Assembly: GCF_003730295.1 (NCBI RefSeq)
Contig: NZ_QTSZ01000005.1
Location: 62,001-126,000 of the forward strand
Source: Ornithinibacillus gellani
GTDB taxonomy: Bacteria; Bacillota; Bacilli; Bacillales; Amphibacillaceae
Length of the DNA stretch: 64,000 nucleotides
Reading direction: 5' to 3'
In this document: positions 26,096 through 35,586 of the stretch, in pieces
Numbering within the stretch: the stretch's first letter is position 1
Layout: every line of letters begins with the position of its first letter
Program-made: the position numbers and the translations under genes
Notes under the pieces: generated by a model
Told to the model about the DNA's origin: nothing
Database searches by the model: none
The model's input: only the letters and a program-made list of their open reading frames with translations

Positions 26096-27346
26096 ATGAA
26101 GCTACCGTTAGCTGATAGATTTAAACCGAATCAAGAATCGGATGCACCATTGAGAGAACAATTGATATCCATGATGAATCATAGATTTTCAACTTATGGC
26201 TACCAGCCTTTTCATACACCAATTCTAGAGCCTTACCAATTGTACATGGATGTGAAAGGTACCATTCATCCTGATGAAATGGTAAAAGTCATTGACCGTA
26301 CAGGGAAAGTGCTTGTGCTGCGACCTGATGTGACCATTCCGATCTCACAATATGCGGCTCATCAAAAAAACCTAAAAAATAAACGCTATTCCTATATATT
26401 AGATGTCTTTCGCCAAGGGGAATCTATTCCAAATAGCCATGTTCAAGGAACGCAGGCAGGAATTGAATGCTTTCATCCGGATGCACCAGAAACAGATGCA
26501 GAGGTCCTCGTACTCGCAATGGATATTTTACAAGATTTACAGCTTGATAGCTTTAAGATCGAAATTGGCGATGCTGGTTTTTTCAAGGAACTAGCTGAGT
26601 TGGCAGCATTGAAACCGGCAGTGGAAGAACAGTTGAAACAGCTCATTCAAGCAAAAAACATTGCTGGTATAAAAAGCCTGCTCCAACCCTTGAATATAGA
26701 ACCGGAAATTAGAACTGCCATTCAAGAAATACCATTACTTTATGGTACACCAGAAGATGTTTTAGAACGTGCCCAAGCGATTATCGCAACAGCCAACATG
26801 CGGGAGCGACTGAAGCGGTTAAAAGCTATTTTCCAGCTGCTTCAATTATATGGGGCATCAGAAAATATCGTTATCGACCTTGGACTGATTAACCATATGA
26901 ATTATTACTCTGGTGTTATTTTTCAAGGCTATGTTGAAGCCGTTGCCAAGCCGGTACTAATGGGTGGCCGCTACGATCAGCTTGCTGAACAATTTCAAAG
27001 CCATTTACCTGCCATAGGATTCGCTTATGATGTTGAGCTATTACTTGAAAAGGTAAGCCCAAACATAAAACCATCAGATCAGCTCGGAATCTTGCTTCAA
27101 TATGACTCAAACAGGCAACAAGAAGCTATTTCATATGTCACCGCACTACGGAAAAAAGGCTGGAAGTTAATGACTTATCCGGCTAACCAACAAGATGCGT
27201 ACGAAGAAATAGATGCGAAGTTTCGTATATTCCTTGGAACAACAGACGAGCTTTGGAGCAATTCCAATAAAATTACCAGCTTTTCGACGATAGATGAACT
27301 TTTAAATAGACTGGAACAATCGACTTCTGTTACCAATGAAAGCTAA
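26096..27346 (+). CDS. hisZ: ATP phosphoribosyltransferase regulatory subunit
   Basis: A 416-residue HisRS-like protein that lacks tRNA-charging function and activates the short HisG. Class II motifs are visible: YGYQPFHTPILEP near residue 37, then VLRPDVTIPISQY, and VMGGRYDQL near 290. The C-terminal 90 residues diverge from true HisRS. GGAAGGAG precedes ATG 26096. It opens the operon hisZGDB-AFI. Confidence 0.93.
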   Translation: MKLPLADRFKPNQESDAPLREQLISMMNHRFSTYGYQPFHTPILEPYQLYMDVKGTIHPDEMVKVIDRTGKVLVLRPDVTIPISQYAAHQKNLKNKRYSYILDVFRQGESIPNSHVQGTQAGIECFHPDAPETDAEVLVLAMDILQDLQLDSFKIEIGDAGFFKELAELAALKPAVEEQLKQLIQAKNIAGIKSLLQPLNIEPEIRTAIQEIPLLYGTPEDVLERAQAIIATANMRERLKRLKAIFQLLQLYGASENIVIDLGLINHMNYYSGVIFQGYVEAVAKPVLMGGRYDQLAEQFQSHLPAIGFAYDVELLLEKVSPNIKPSDQLGILLQYDSNRQQEAISYVTALRKKGWKLMTYPANQQDAYEEIDAKFRIFLGTTDELWSNSNKITSFSTIDELLNRLEQSTSVTNES

Positions 27347-27406
27347 TCGTAAACAGCATGTAATCGATATATATTCCACATTTTATTCAACAAGGAGGGC
27401 GCATAA

Positions 27407-28039
27407 ATGGAAATGCTGACACTCGCTTTAGCAAAAGGTAGAATTGCTAAGGATGCCATTTCACTACTGGAGCAAGCAGGTATCCAATTTGATGATTTTC
27501 ATGACCAAACGAGGAAGCTTGTTTTTCAATCTGCTGATGGCAAGTATCGACTTCTGTTTGTTAAAGCTGTAGACGTTCCAACTTATGTTGAAACTGGTGC
27601 AGCAGATATTGGTATTGTGGGCAAAGACACGATTATGGAAGCGGGAGCGGACGTTTATGAACTGCTTGATCTCGGTCTTGGTGCTTGCCAGTTTGTCGTT
27701 GCCGGGCTAGGTGATTCAGTCAAGCGAAAGCAGAGATTAACCGTCGCTTCCAAATACCCGGTAATCGCAACACAATTCTTTGAACGGAAAAACATCCCTA
27801 TTGAAACCATTAAACTTAATGGTTCCGTAGAGCTAGCACCACTCATAGGCATGGCAGATGTAATCGTCGACATCGTTGAAACAGGCACAACGATTAAAGA
27901 AAATGGTCTGTCCATTATCGAAGAGGTGGAAACCATTAGTACGCGATTAATTGCCAATAAAGCTAGTTTTGCAACTAAAACAAAGGCCACCCAGCAATTT
28001 ATCATGCAGTTGGAAGCCATTTTGGAGGGAAATCAATGA
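27407..28039 (+). CDS. hisG: ATP phosphoribosyltransferase, short form
   Basis: This 210-residue catalytic subunit starts histidine synthesis by joining ATP and PRPP. LALAKGRIAKDAI at the start and the PRPP site DIVETGTTIKENGL near residue 155 are intact. The C-terminal His-binding domain of the long form is absent, which agrees with the presence of hisZ. AGGAGGG precedes ATG 27407. Its stop overlaps hisD in ATGA. Confidence 0.95.
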   Translation: MEMLTLALAKGRIAKDAISLLEQAGIQFDDFHDQTRKLVFQSADGKYRLLFVKAVDVPTYVETGAADIGIVGKDTIMEAGADVYELLDLGLGACQFVVAGLGDSVKRKQRLTVASKYPVIATQFFERKNIPIETIKLNGSVELAPLIGMADVIVDIVETGTTIKENGLSIIEEVETISTRLIANKASFATKTKATQQFIMQLEAILEGNQ

Positions 28040-29301
28040 AAATAATCCGTGCAGAACAATTTCAACTCAATCGAACAGCCGATATGTCGGCACAACAAGA
28101 TTTGGATAAAACGGTGTTAGAAATAATCGCAAATGTTCGTAAGCTTGGTGATGAGGCATTGTATGCATACACAAAAGACTTTGACCATGTCGAATTAAAG
28201 ACGCTGACTGTACAGCCTGATGAATGGCGTGCTGCTGAGAAACAAGTAGATGCTTCCTTTCTATCGGCATTAAACCGAGCAAAAGAAAATATTACTGCCT
28301 TCCATCGGGAACAAAAGGAAAAGTCATGGTTCATCCAACCAGAACCTGGTATTCTATTGGGTCAGCAGGTTACAGCCATCGAGCGGGTGGGTATTTATGT
28401 ACCAGGCGGAAAGGCAGCATATCCTTCCACTGTACTTATGAACGCTATACCTGCCTTACTTGCTGGTGTCACCTCAATTAGTGTAACAACACCACCACGT
28501 TCGGATGGTACCGTTAGCCCTTATGTATTAGCCGCCTGTGCTGCAGTAGGTATTAAACAGGTATACAAAGTTGGCGGCGCCCAAGCAATAGCTGCCCTTG
28601 CATATGGTACAGAAACAATCGACTGGGTTTCCAAAATTGTTGGTCCAGGAAATGCATATGTAGCACGTGCAAAAAAATGGGTATATGGCGATGTGGCGAT
28701 TGATATGATTGCTGGGCCAAGTGAAATATGTATTGTAGCTGATGAAACAGCCAATCCAGCCTATGTGGCAGCAGATCTACTTTCCCAAGCTGAGCATGAT
28801 GAACAGGCTGTACCTATTTGCATCACAACGAATGCAGAACTAGCCCAAGCTGTTCAACAGGAGGTAGAGCGGCAAATCCCGTTGTTAGAACGTCAGGAGA
28901 TTATCAGGGCTTCCATATCTAAACAAGGAAGTATCATTATTGCTGGAACTCGTAAGAAAGCTTTGGAAACAGCTAATGAAATTGCATCTGAGCATCTACA
29001 GCTCATGATTGATAATCCCGAAGAAGGTATGACCCATATTCGGCATGCTGGTGCTATTTTTCTCGGTCATTATTCACCAGAACCGTTGGGAGATTATATG
29101 GCTGGACCAAACCACACCTTGCCAACAAGCGGTACAGCAGCCTTCTCTTCCCCACTCGGAGTTTATGACTTCATCAAGCGTTCCAGCATTATACGTTACA
29201 ATCAACAGCAGCTTGATCAAGCGAGTGAGGCCATTATAACCTTGGCAGAAAAAGAAGGTCTAGGAGCCCATGCAAATGCTATTCGAATAAGAAAGGAATG
29301 A
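28036..29301 (+). CDS. hisD: Histidinol dehydrogenase
   Basis: A 421-residue zinc enzyme that oxidises histidinol to histidine in two steps. [48 protein letters not shown] and AGPSEI are in order. The catalytic Glu-His pair appears in [12 protein letters not shown] and nearby motifs. It overlaps hisG by 4 bases and precedes hisB by 4 bases, so translation is coupled. Confidence 0.96.
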   Translation: MKIIRAEQFQLNRTADMSAQQDLDKTVLEIIANVRKLGDEALYAYTKDFDHVELKTLTVQPDEWRAAEKQVDASFLSALNRAKENITAFHREQKEKSWFIQPEPGILLGQQVTAIERVGIYVPGGKAAYPSTVLMNAIPALLAGVTSISVTTPPRSDGTVSPYVLAACAAVGIKQVYKVGGAQAIAALAYGTETIDWVSKIVGPGNAYVARAKKWVYGDVAIDMIAGPSEICIVADETANPAYVAADLLSQAEHDEQAVPICITTNAELAQAVQQEVERQIPLLERQEIIRASISKQGSIIIAGTRKKALETANEIASEHLQLMIDNPEEGMTHIRHAGAIFLGHYSPEPLGDYMAGPNHTLPTSGTAAFSSPLGVYDFIKRSSIIRYNQQQLDQASEAIITLAEKEGLGAHANAIRIRKE

Positions 29302-29305
29302 GAAG

Positions 29306-29890
29306 ATGAGAACGGAACGAATTACAAGAAAAACAGCTGAAACAGATATAGATCTGGAATTTTCTATTGATGGCAGTGGTGAAACAAATATTAGCACAGG
29401 CGTCGGTTTCTTTGACCATATGTTGACATTAATGACGGCACATGGACTATTCGATTTATCGGTTACCTGTCAAGGTGATTTAGAGGTTGATCAACACCAT
29501 ACGGTTGAAGATATTGGCATTGCATTGGGGCAGGCATTTTATAAAGCAATTGGAAACAAAGCAGGCATTCAGCGCTACGCCTCGCTTTCCATTCCTATGG
29601 ATGAATCCCTGGCCACTGTCCATATCGACATTAGTGGTCGCCCATGCCTCGTTTACCACGTCGAGGGATTAAAGGATAAAGTGGGAAGCTTTGACACAGA
29701 ACTGGCAGAAGAATTTTTTCAAGCGTTTGTCAATCAGGCACAGCTTACCCTGCATATCCAGCTTGAATATGGAAGAAACACGCATCATATGATTGAAGCT
29801 ATTTTCAAATGCTTCGGACGGGCATTAGATATCGCAAGTCAAAAGAACGAGCGAATCCAAGGTGTTCCATCCACTAAAGGAGTACTGTAG
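29306..29890 (+). CDS. hisB: Imidazoleglycerol-phosphate dehydratase
   Basis: A 194-residue dehydratase. The metal-binding repeats [28 protein letters not shown] and [13 protein letters not shown] are intact, and the protein ends in the canonical PSTKGVL, so the gene is complete. In relatives hisH follows at once. Here the next 149 bases hold only a shortened two-hairpin repeat and the hisA ribosome binding site. Confidence 0.96.
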   Translation: MRTERITRKTAETDIDLEFSIDGSGETNISTGVGFFDHMLTLMTAHGLFDLSVTCQGDLEVDQHHTVEDIGIALGQAFYKAIGNKAGIQRYASLSIPMDESLATVHIDISGRPCLVYHVEGLKDKVGSFDTELAEEFFQAFVNQAQLTLHIQLEYGRNTHHMIEAIFKCFGRALDIASQKNERIQGVPSTKGVL

Positions 29891-29922
29891 CCCAATCCGT
29901 AGTATATCGAAATTTTTATAAG

Positions 29923-30012
29923 GTGAAATTTCAATCAGTGAAGGTTTTCGCACTCCCCAACTGATTGTTAGTTGAACCAATCAGGCCTTTACTGGCTGTT
30001 GATCGGTGATAA
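29923..30012 (+). repeat. Shortened two-hairpin repeat in the place of hisH
   Basis: It starts GTGAAATTTCAATCAGTG behind TATAAG and contains the first hairpin (AATCAGTgaaGG/CCccaACTGATT, weakened) and GAACCAATCAGGCC, then TTTACTGGCTGTTGATC. It jumps directly to GGTGATAAA: the CCCCCAC arm, loop and closing ACAGCCAGTTAA arm are deleted. Confidence 0.85.
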
Positions 30013-30039
30013 AAATGATTGATAAGGAGTACACAATTT

Positions 30040-30762
30040 ATGATACTTTTTCCGGCAATTGATATTCGTGATGGTAAATGTGTCCGATTGATTCAGGGAG
30101 ACTATAGCCAAGAGAAAATTTACGGTGATTCACCAGTCGACATGGCAAGAAAATGGGAAAGTCTCGGAGCAGAAGCACTGCATCTTGTTGACCTCGATGG
30201 TGCGCGAACAGGTAATTCATTAAATGAAAATATGGTGATTGACATCGCATCGACCTTAAACATTCCCGTCCAAGTAGGTGGCGGCATTCGTACGATACAG
30301 CAAATCGAAACCTATTTGAATGCAGGGGTTGCAAGGGTGATTCTTGGAACGGCGGCCATTAAAAACGAAGCACTATTAAAACAAGCCGTAGCGGCATATG
30401 GTGAAAAAATCGCTGTATCGATTGATGCCCGCAATGGACTTGTCGCAACAGATGGCTGGACAGAAACGAGCAATATGAAGGCATTGGAACTCATTCAAAA
30501 GCTTGAAAAACTGGATATTAAAACGATTGTTTATACGGACATTTTGAAGGACGGAATGCTAAGCGGACCGAATATAAAAGAACTGGCAGCCATTCAAGCT
30601 GCGACGAATATTCAGGTTATAGCATCTGGTGGTGTTACAACCATAACAGATATTGCGCAGCTGCGTAATTTGGAAATGTATGGTGCTATCATCGGAAAAG
30701 CATTATATGACGGTACACTAAAATTCGAATCCATCCTGGAGGTTAACAGCAATGACATCTAA
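30040..30762 (+). CDS. hisA: ProFAR isomerase (1-(5-phosphoribosyl)-AICAR-type isomerase)
   Basis: A 240-residue TIM barrel with the two catalytic Asp residues in PAIDIRDGK (Asp 8) and SIDARNG (near 130), plus the phosphate-binding GGGIRT and ASGGVTT. AAGGAG lies 10 bases before ATG 30040. It overlaps the start of hisF by 11 bases. It follows hisB after a 149-base gap that carries a repeat and no hisH. Confidence 0.95.
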   Translation: MILFPAIDIRDGKCVRLIQGDYSQEKIYGDSPVDMARKWESLGAEALHLVDLDGARTGNSLNENMVIDIASTLNIPVQVGGGIRTIQQIETYLNAGVARVILGTAAIKNEALLKQAVAAYGEKIAVSIDARNGLVATDGWTETSNMKALELIQKLEKLDIKTIVYTDILKDGMLSGPNIKELAAIQAATNIQVIASGGVTTITDIAQLRNLEMYGAIIGKALYDGTLKFESILEVNSNDI

Positions 30763-31516
30763 TCGAATTATCCCTTGTTTAGACATCGATAACGGCAGAG
30801 TAGTGAAGGGGAAAAAGTTTCTTGACCTTCAAGATATTGCCGACCCTGTTGAGTTCGCTAAAAAATATGATCAAGCCGGTGCTGACGAGCTTATTTTTTA
30901 CGACATTACCGCAACAACCAATCAACGGGAAACATTATTTGACCTAGCGAAACAGGTATCTGAAGTCATCTCTATTCCATTAACCATTGGCGGCGGAATC
31001 CACTCGATGGATACAATCCAAAAGGCTTTTGATGCAGGCGCTGCGAAGGTATCCATAAATAGTGCCGCAGTTAAAAATCCAAAGCTGCTTCAAGAAGCAG
31101 CAGCAACATTCGGATCCGAGCGTATCATCTTATCCATGGACGTTCAAAAAACCACATCCGGCCAATGGCAGGTTTTTCTTCAAGGTGGACAGAAAAACAC
31201 TGGAATCGATTCCATTGATTGGGCAGTACAAGGAGAGCAACTCGGAGCGGGTGAACTCGTTGTAAATGCCATATCGGAGGACGGGGTTAAAAATGGATAC
31301 CAAATTGAATTAACCCGCGCTATTGCAGAGGCAGTATCCATTCCAGTCATCGCAAGCGGCGGAGCAGGTAAACCAGAGCATTTCGTACACGTTCTACAGG
31401 AAGGAAAAGCAGATGCCGCACTTGCCGCCTCTGTGTTCCACTACGATGACATACAAATACCAGCTCTGAAGCAATATCTTGCGGAAAGCTTGAGCATTGG
31501 GAGGAATAACGCATGA
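30752..31516 (+). CDS. hisF: Imidazole glycerol phosphate synthase, cyclase subunit (divergent)
   Basis: This 254-residue TIM barrel closes the imidazole ring. Catalytic Asp 11 (PCLD) and Asp 130 (LSMD) and the second Asp of ISEDG (residue 177) are kept, as are gate residues Arg 5, Glu 46, Lys 99 and Glu 168. Oddities: GADKV is GAAKV (Ala 98, the Asp that anchors HisH in the Thermotoga enzyme), SMDADG is AISEDG (Ser for Asp), and the Lys two residues after Asp 130 is Gln. With no hisH beside it, it may work with ammonia. Confidence 0.93.
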   Translation: MTSNRIIPCLDIDNGRVVKGKKFLDLQDIADPVEFAKKYDQAGADELIFYDITATTNQRETLFDLAKQVSEVISIPLTIGGGIHSMDTIQKAFDAGAAKVSINSAAVKNPKLLQEAAATFGSERIILSMDVQKTTSGQWQVFLQGGQKNTGIDSIDWAVQGEQLGAGELVVNAISEDGVKNGYQIELTRAIAEAVSIPVIASGGAGKPEHFVHVLQEGKADAALAASVFHYDDIQIPALKQYLAESLSIGRNNA

Positions 31517-32151
31517 CCTTTTCAATCGAACAACTATCTTTTCAGGAAAATGGATTAATTCCCGCAGTTGTACAAGATTTTCATACTGGAGATGTGCTAA
31601 TGGTAGCATATATGAATGCAGAAGCATTAGAAAAAACAATCGATACCGGTGAAGCATGGTTTTTTAGCAGATCCCGCCAAGAACTATGGCATAAAGGCGC
31701 AACCTCCGGGAACAGACAGCTGGTCAAAAGTATAGCCAAAGACTGTGACGGGGACAGCTTGCTCGTACAAGTCGAACCACTTGGGCCCGCCTGCCACACA
31801 GGAAATAACACGTGCTTTTACCGTACGGAATGGGAAACAGAAGCACCCAACCGGAACGCCGTAAGAAACGTTGTAGAAGTTATTCGTAAGCGACAAGCTA
31901 ATCCATTGGAAGGATCCTACACCACCTATCTATTTGAAGAGGGAATCGATAAAGTACTCAAAAAAGTTGGCGAGGAAGCAAGTGAAGTCATTATCGCAGC
32001 CAAAAATGAAGATCCTGAAGAACTAACGTGGGAAATTGCAGACCTCGTCTTCCATACACTTGTCTTAATGCAACAAAGCAATGTCACCATCAACGATATT
32101 AACGAAGAGCTCGTCAAACGACATATCGCAAAAACAGAAGCAAAACAATAA
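31513..32151 (+). CDS. hisI: Bifunctional phosphoribosyl-AMP cyclohydrolase / phosphoribosyl-ATP pyrophosphatase
   Basis: A 212-residue fusion. The HisI domain (about 1-110) has [30 protein letters not shown] and CHTGNNTCF with its zinc Cys residues. The HisE domain follows from about 115, with [30 protein letters not shown]. It catalyses steps 2 and 3 of the pathway. ATG overlaps the hisF stop by 4 bases. Repeat arrays follow. Confidence 0.95.
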   Translation: MTFSIEQLSFQENGLIPAVVQDFHTGDVLMVAYMNAEALEKTIDTGEAWFFSRSRQELWHKGATSGNRQLVKSIAKDCDGDSLLVQVEPLGPACHTGNNTCFYRTEWETEAPNRNAVRNVVEVIRKRQANPLEGSYTTYLFEEGIDKVLKKVGEEASEVIIAAKNEDPEELTWEIADLVFHTLVLMQQSNVTINDINEELVKRHIAKTEAKQ

Positions 32152-32164
32152 GCCCCCCTCTCGT

Positions 32165-32416
32165 GCACAACTTTGGGTGGTTGGCGCGCGACTTCTCCCG
32201 ATTGGTGCGCGAGTTGGGCCTGGTGGCGCGCGACTTCTCCCGGTCGGGGCGCGAGTTGGACCTGATGGCGCGCGACTTTACCCGTCTGGTGCGCGAGTTG
32301 GGCCTAGTGGCGCGCGACTTTACCCGATTGATGCGCAAGTTGGGCCTAGTGGCGCGCGACTTTACCCGATTGGTGCGCGAGTTCTCCCGATTGATGCGCG
32401 AGTTGGGCCTGAGTTC
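32165..32416. repeat. 21-bp tandem array of GCGCGA units between hisI and hisC
   Basis: Twelve 21-base units start at 32165 and end near 32416. Two types alternate: GCGCGACTTTACCCGATTGG-type and GCGCGAGTTGGGCCTAGTGG-type. The alternation makes a 42-bp higher-order repeat. Because 21 is a multiple of three, all frames stay open. It is notably GC-rich against its neighbourhood. No ribosome binding site is seen. Confidence 0.93.
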
Positions 32417-32479
32417 TTAGGTTTTAGCTTTTTATATGATCTTGAAATCGGCAACTGCCGATTTCTTCACTCTTGATGC

Positions 32480-32606
32480 ATGCGGCTTCCAATCAAAGGT
32501 ATGCGACTTTGGACTAAACCGATGCGAGATTGGGGCTGAGGCATGCGAGTTCGAGCTAAAGGTATGCGGGCTAGGTGCCAAGGCATGCGACTTCTGGCCA
32601 AATGAA
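32480..32606. repeat. 21-bp tandem array of ATGCGA units
   Basis: ATGCGA or ATGCGG starts at 32480, 32501, 32522, 32543, 32564 and 32585, exactly 21 bases apart. The core (ATGCGACTT or ATGCGAGTT) matches the neighbouring GCGCGA array, but spacers differ. Confidence 0.9.
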
Positions 32607-32671
32607 GTGAACAGATTCTTTTAGATTGGGGTGGAATCGGCGGGCCGATTCCTTCATTTTAAATTTTCTAT

Positions 32672-32735
32672 GTGCGAGTTGTGCTGGTTGATGCGCGACT
32701 TTAATCTGTCCGGCGCGCGAGTTCATCCTATTTTA
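32672..32735. repeat. Short 21-bp array close to hisC
   Basis: Three units with GTGCGAGTT, GCGCGACTTT and GCGCGAGTT at 32672, 32693 and 32715 (steps 21 and 22) end about 35 bases before the hisC start. Confidence 0.75.
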
Positions 32736-32768
32736 GATTCAGAGTTGAAGTTTACAGGAGGTAATCAA

Positions 32769-33854
32769 ATGAATCCTTTATGGAGCAGCATGGTGAAGCG
32801 AACGGAACCTTATATTCCTGGGGAACAGTTAAATGACCCGGATATCTTAAAACTGAATACGAATGAAAATGCTTATCCGCCATCTTCAACTGTTAAAAAA
32901 GCCATTGTTGCGGAGACTGAAAAGCTTCATCTCTACCCTTCACCAACTGTTGATTCCTTACGTAGCACCGTTGCGAAAAGCTATAATCTCCGTGCTGATC
33001 AGGTTTTTGTTGGTAATGGGTCAGACGAAGTTCTTGCTTTTTCCTTTATGGCTTTTTTCGAACCTGGTAAAGCGATTCGTTTTCCAGCTATCACATATAG
33101 TTTTTATCCTGTTTATTGTAAGTTGTTTCATATTCCTTATGAAGAAATGGATTTGAATCGGGACTATACATTGCGGCCCGAGGATTATTTCCAATCACCT
33201 GGTGGTGTCATTTTTCCGAATCCGAATGCCCCAACTGGAATCGAATTGCCACTTCAACATATTGCAGATATTGCAGAAAACAATCCAGATCAAGTTGTAA
33301 TTATTGATGAGGCGTACGTTGATTTTGGTTGTGAGTCAGCTATTTCCCTAATAGATCAGTATCCAAATTTACTTGTAGTACAGACGACTTCGAAATCGAG
33401 AGCATTGGCTGGGCTTCGGGTTGGCTTTGCATTTGGGCATCCAGATCTGATTGAAGCACTCATTCGTATGAAGGATTCCTTCAACTCTTATACAATTGAT
33501 CGACTTGCGATGGTAGGTGCAGAAGCTGCTTGGAAGGATATGGATTATTTTAAGCAAACTACCTCTGCTATTATTCAAACCCGCCAGAATTGCTGTGAGC
33601 GATTAAAACAGATGGGATTTCATGTCCTACCTTCAAAAGCTAATTTCTTATTTGTCTCTCACTATCGATACAGGGCAGAGGATTTATATCAGGCACTAAA
33701 ACAAAATAAGGTGCTTGTGAGACATTTTAACCAGGCGCCCATTCAAAACTATTTAAGAATTACCATCGGAACAGATGACACCATGGATACGTTTTTCCAA
33801 ATCCTTGGAAATATCTTCCAAGCATCTCATTCTCTAGACCCAGTTGACAGTTAA
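32769..33854 (+). CDS. hisC: Histidinol-phosphate aminotransferase
   Basis: A 361-residue PLP enzyme of the class I/II fold. LNTNENAYPPS lies near residue 30, FVGNGSDEVL near 78, FPNPNAPTG near 145 and VIIDEAYVDF near 180; the PLP Lys is in TTSKSRALAGLRVGF near 217. AGGAGGT precedes ATG 32769 by 7 bases; the frame upstream is repeat DNA, not protein. It is separated from hisI by 617 bases of repeats, and may still be served by the his transcript. Confidence 0.94.
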   Translation: MNPLWSSMVKRTEPYIPGEQLNDPDILKLNTNENAYPPSSTVKKAIVAETEKLHLYPSPTVDSLRSTVAKSYNLRADQVFVGNGSDEVLAFSFMAFFEPGKAIRFPAITYSFYPVYCKLFHIPYEEMDLNRDYTLRPEDYFQSPGGVIFPNPNAPTGIELPLQHIADIAENNPDQVVIIDEAYVDFGCESAISLIDQYPNLLVVQTTSKSRALAGLRVGFAFGHPDLIEALIRMKDSFNSYTIDRLAMVGAEAAWKDMDYFKQTTSAIIQTRQNCCERLKQMGFHVLPSKANFLFVSHYRYRAEDLYQALKQNKVLVRHFNQAPIQNYLRITIGTDDTMDTFFQILGNIFQASHSLDPVDS

Positions 33855-33859
33855 AATGG

Positions 33860-33895
33860 AAAGCGGGCAACCAATCATCGCTGCCCGCTTTGTCT
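33860..33895. terminator. Terminator after hisC
   Basis: AAAGCGGGCA and TGCCCGCTTT form a perfect 10-bp stem with a 12-nt loop. T-rich sequence follows on the plus strand, and the hairpin lies between convergent genes. Confidence 0.8.
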
Positions 33896-35384
33896 ACTCA
33901 TCTTTTGCATTCATCACGATTTCCACTCGGCGATTCCGTTGTTGGCCTTCCGGATCTTCGTTGGACGCAATTGGTTTTGTTTTACCATAACCTTTCGTTG
34001 TAATAGCTAAATGTGAGATGTCGCCATTTTTTTCTAAATAAGCTAACACTGCCCTGGCCCGTTCTTCTGATAACTTCATATTATAATCTGCCTCACCTTG
34101 ATTATCCGTATGTCCATTAATCTGAATCACCGTATCTTTATCAAGGGGTTCTAGCAGTTCTATTACTTCATCTAATGTTTTTTTAGCATCTGTTAACAAT
34201 TCACTTTTATCAAAATTAAATAGCACATCATCAGGGACTTGGAGTTTCAATTCCTCGTCCTCACCAGTTAAGTCCATTCCCTCTGGTACCGCTAACTCAG
34301 GCGTAGGTGGGTTTAAAATAATCTCAATTTCTTTCCTGTCCTCCACCTCATTATTTATGACATACTCTCCCTCTATATTTTCGAACTCCTCACCATACGC
34401 ATCCCTTAACAAAGCATTATACGTTGGATGGGAGAGGTCTCCCCAGCTGCGAATCCAAATAAAACCGTCCTCCATAAATGAACGATAACCAACTCGCAAT
34501 AAAAAGGTGCCATCTGGTTCTACGTAGGTGCGATTTTCATGCCCATCCTGCGCGCGCTTTCTACGATCTGCATAATAACCACCTATCAATGCAGTTCCCT
34601 CTATTAGATTGGATTGTCCATGGATGTAAAAATACTTATGGTCAAACGTAATATCATCTAATTTGATCCAAATATGGGGACTGCCATAGTCATCAGGTTC
34701 AGGCAAACGATTTGGCTGTGCAAATGGGTATACTTTTTGTTCATCACCAATAATCACATAAACAGAGGTCGCTATTTTATGATATACTTCCTCTCGTCTA
34801 TCATATGTATATGTGAAAGGTCCGCGAAAATTTTCACCATGTTCACCGTACAATGTTTTTACCTCATCAGGCTGTTTAGATTCAGTCATTAAGACTTCCA
34901 TTTCCACTTCGATTTCCCTGCCACGATAATACGCTAAAAAGTCATGATTGGAGAATTTGGAAAAGGATAATTCCATATTAAAATTTCCGTCTTGATCCAC
35001 CTCGACTTTTTCATTCGTTGACGGTTTTGTGGTTGATCGATAGGTATTAAACGGATTATACAATAAATTCGCTTGTACAACAGTTCCTTCCGCTAAATTA
35101 CTTTTCCCCTCAATTCGAATTCCATCCCCTTCAACAGTAACCTGACCATCCAGCAGGATATCCTCCTTTACGATATCTTCATCTACTTCCGTCGTTTCGT
35201 CTGTATGTTCCTTCTGTTCCTGTTGATGATCTGCAATTACATCAGTTGATTCCTCTTGAACTTCCTTTCCATCATTCACTTTATTCACTTCTTTATTGGA
35301 GCAGCCAGCAAGTGATGTTATACATATGAATAAAAGCAAAATCATGAACGTGAAAGGTAGTTTTGAAAACAAAACATACTTCAC
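33894..35384 (-). CDS. Lipoprotein with C-terminal OmpA domain
   Basis: A 496-residue protein. Its signal ends in the lipobox SLAGC (Cys near 27). An acidic, Glu/Asp/Gln-rich linker and a large unassigned extracellular region follow. The last 120 residues form an OmpA/MotB peptidoglycan-binding domain: FNFDKSELL, INGHTDNQGEADYNMKLSEERA, then NRRVEIVM. It is probably anchored in the membrane and gripping the wall. GTG 35384 is chosen: AAGGGAG lies 9 bases upstream and the lipoprotein signal then begins properly. Confidence 0.86.
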   Translation of the reverse strand: MKYVLFSKLPFTFMILLLFICITSLAGCSNKEVNKVNDGKEVQEESTDVIADHQQEQKEHTDETTEVDEDIVKEDILLDGQVTVEGDGIRIEGKSNLAEGTVVQANLLYNPFNTYRSTTKPSTNEKVEVDQDGNFNMELSFSKFSNHDFLAYYRGREIEVEMEVLMTESKQPDEVKTLYGEHGENFRGPFTYTYDRREEVYHKIATSVYVIIGDEQKVYPFAQPNRLPEPDDYGSPHIWIKLDDITFDHKYFYIHGQSNLIEGTALIGGYYADRRKRAQDGHENRTYVEPDGTFLLRVGYRSFMEDGFIWIRSWGDLSHPTYNALLRDAYGEEFENIEGEYVINNEVEDRKEIEIILNPPTPELAVPEGMDLTGEDEELKLQVPDDVLFNFDKSELLTDAKKTLDEVIELLEPLDKDTVIQINGHTDNQGEADYNMKLSEERARAVLAYLEKNGDISHLAITTKGYGKTKPIASNEDPEGQQRNRRVEIVMNAKDE

Positions 35385-35535
35385 TCCATTAATCTCCCTT
35401 CTATCATCCTCTTCATCCATCGTACTATATAAGCTACATTTACAAAAGATGGCAATTGGAAAATAGGCAATTATATCTATAGTCTGAATTCATTATGCAA
35501 GTTCTTCATTCCTTTTCGTATATTATTGCATTCAA

Positions 35536-35574
35536 AAACAGCTTGTATACCCGTAACCAGATACACAAGCTGTT
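35536..35574 (-). terminator. Terminator after murB
   Basis: On the minus strand AACAGCTTGTGTATC pairs with GATACAAGCTGTT-like sequence (AACAGCTTGTATAC complement) and a T-run follows. Confidence 0.8.
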
Positions 35575-35586
35575 GTGATACATTAA

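Noticed and set aside
32081-32476. Plus-strand frames with Gly/Ala/Arg-rich repeats between hisI and hisC
   Set aside because: All frames are open because the unit is 21 bases; composition follows the repeat and there is no ribosome site.
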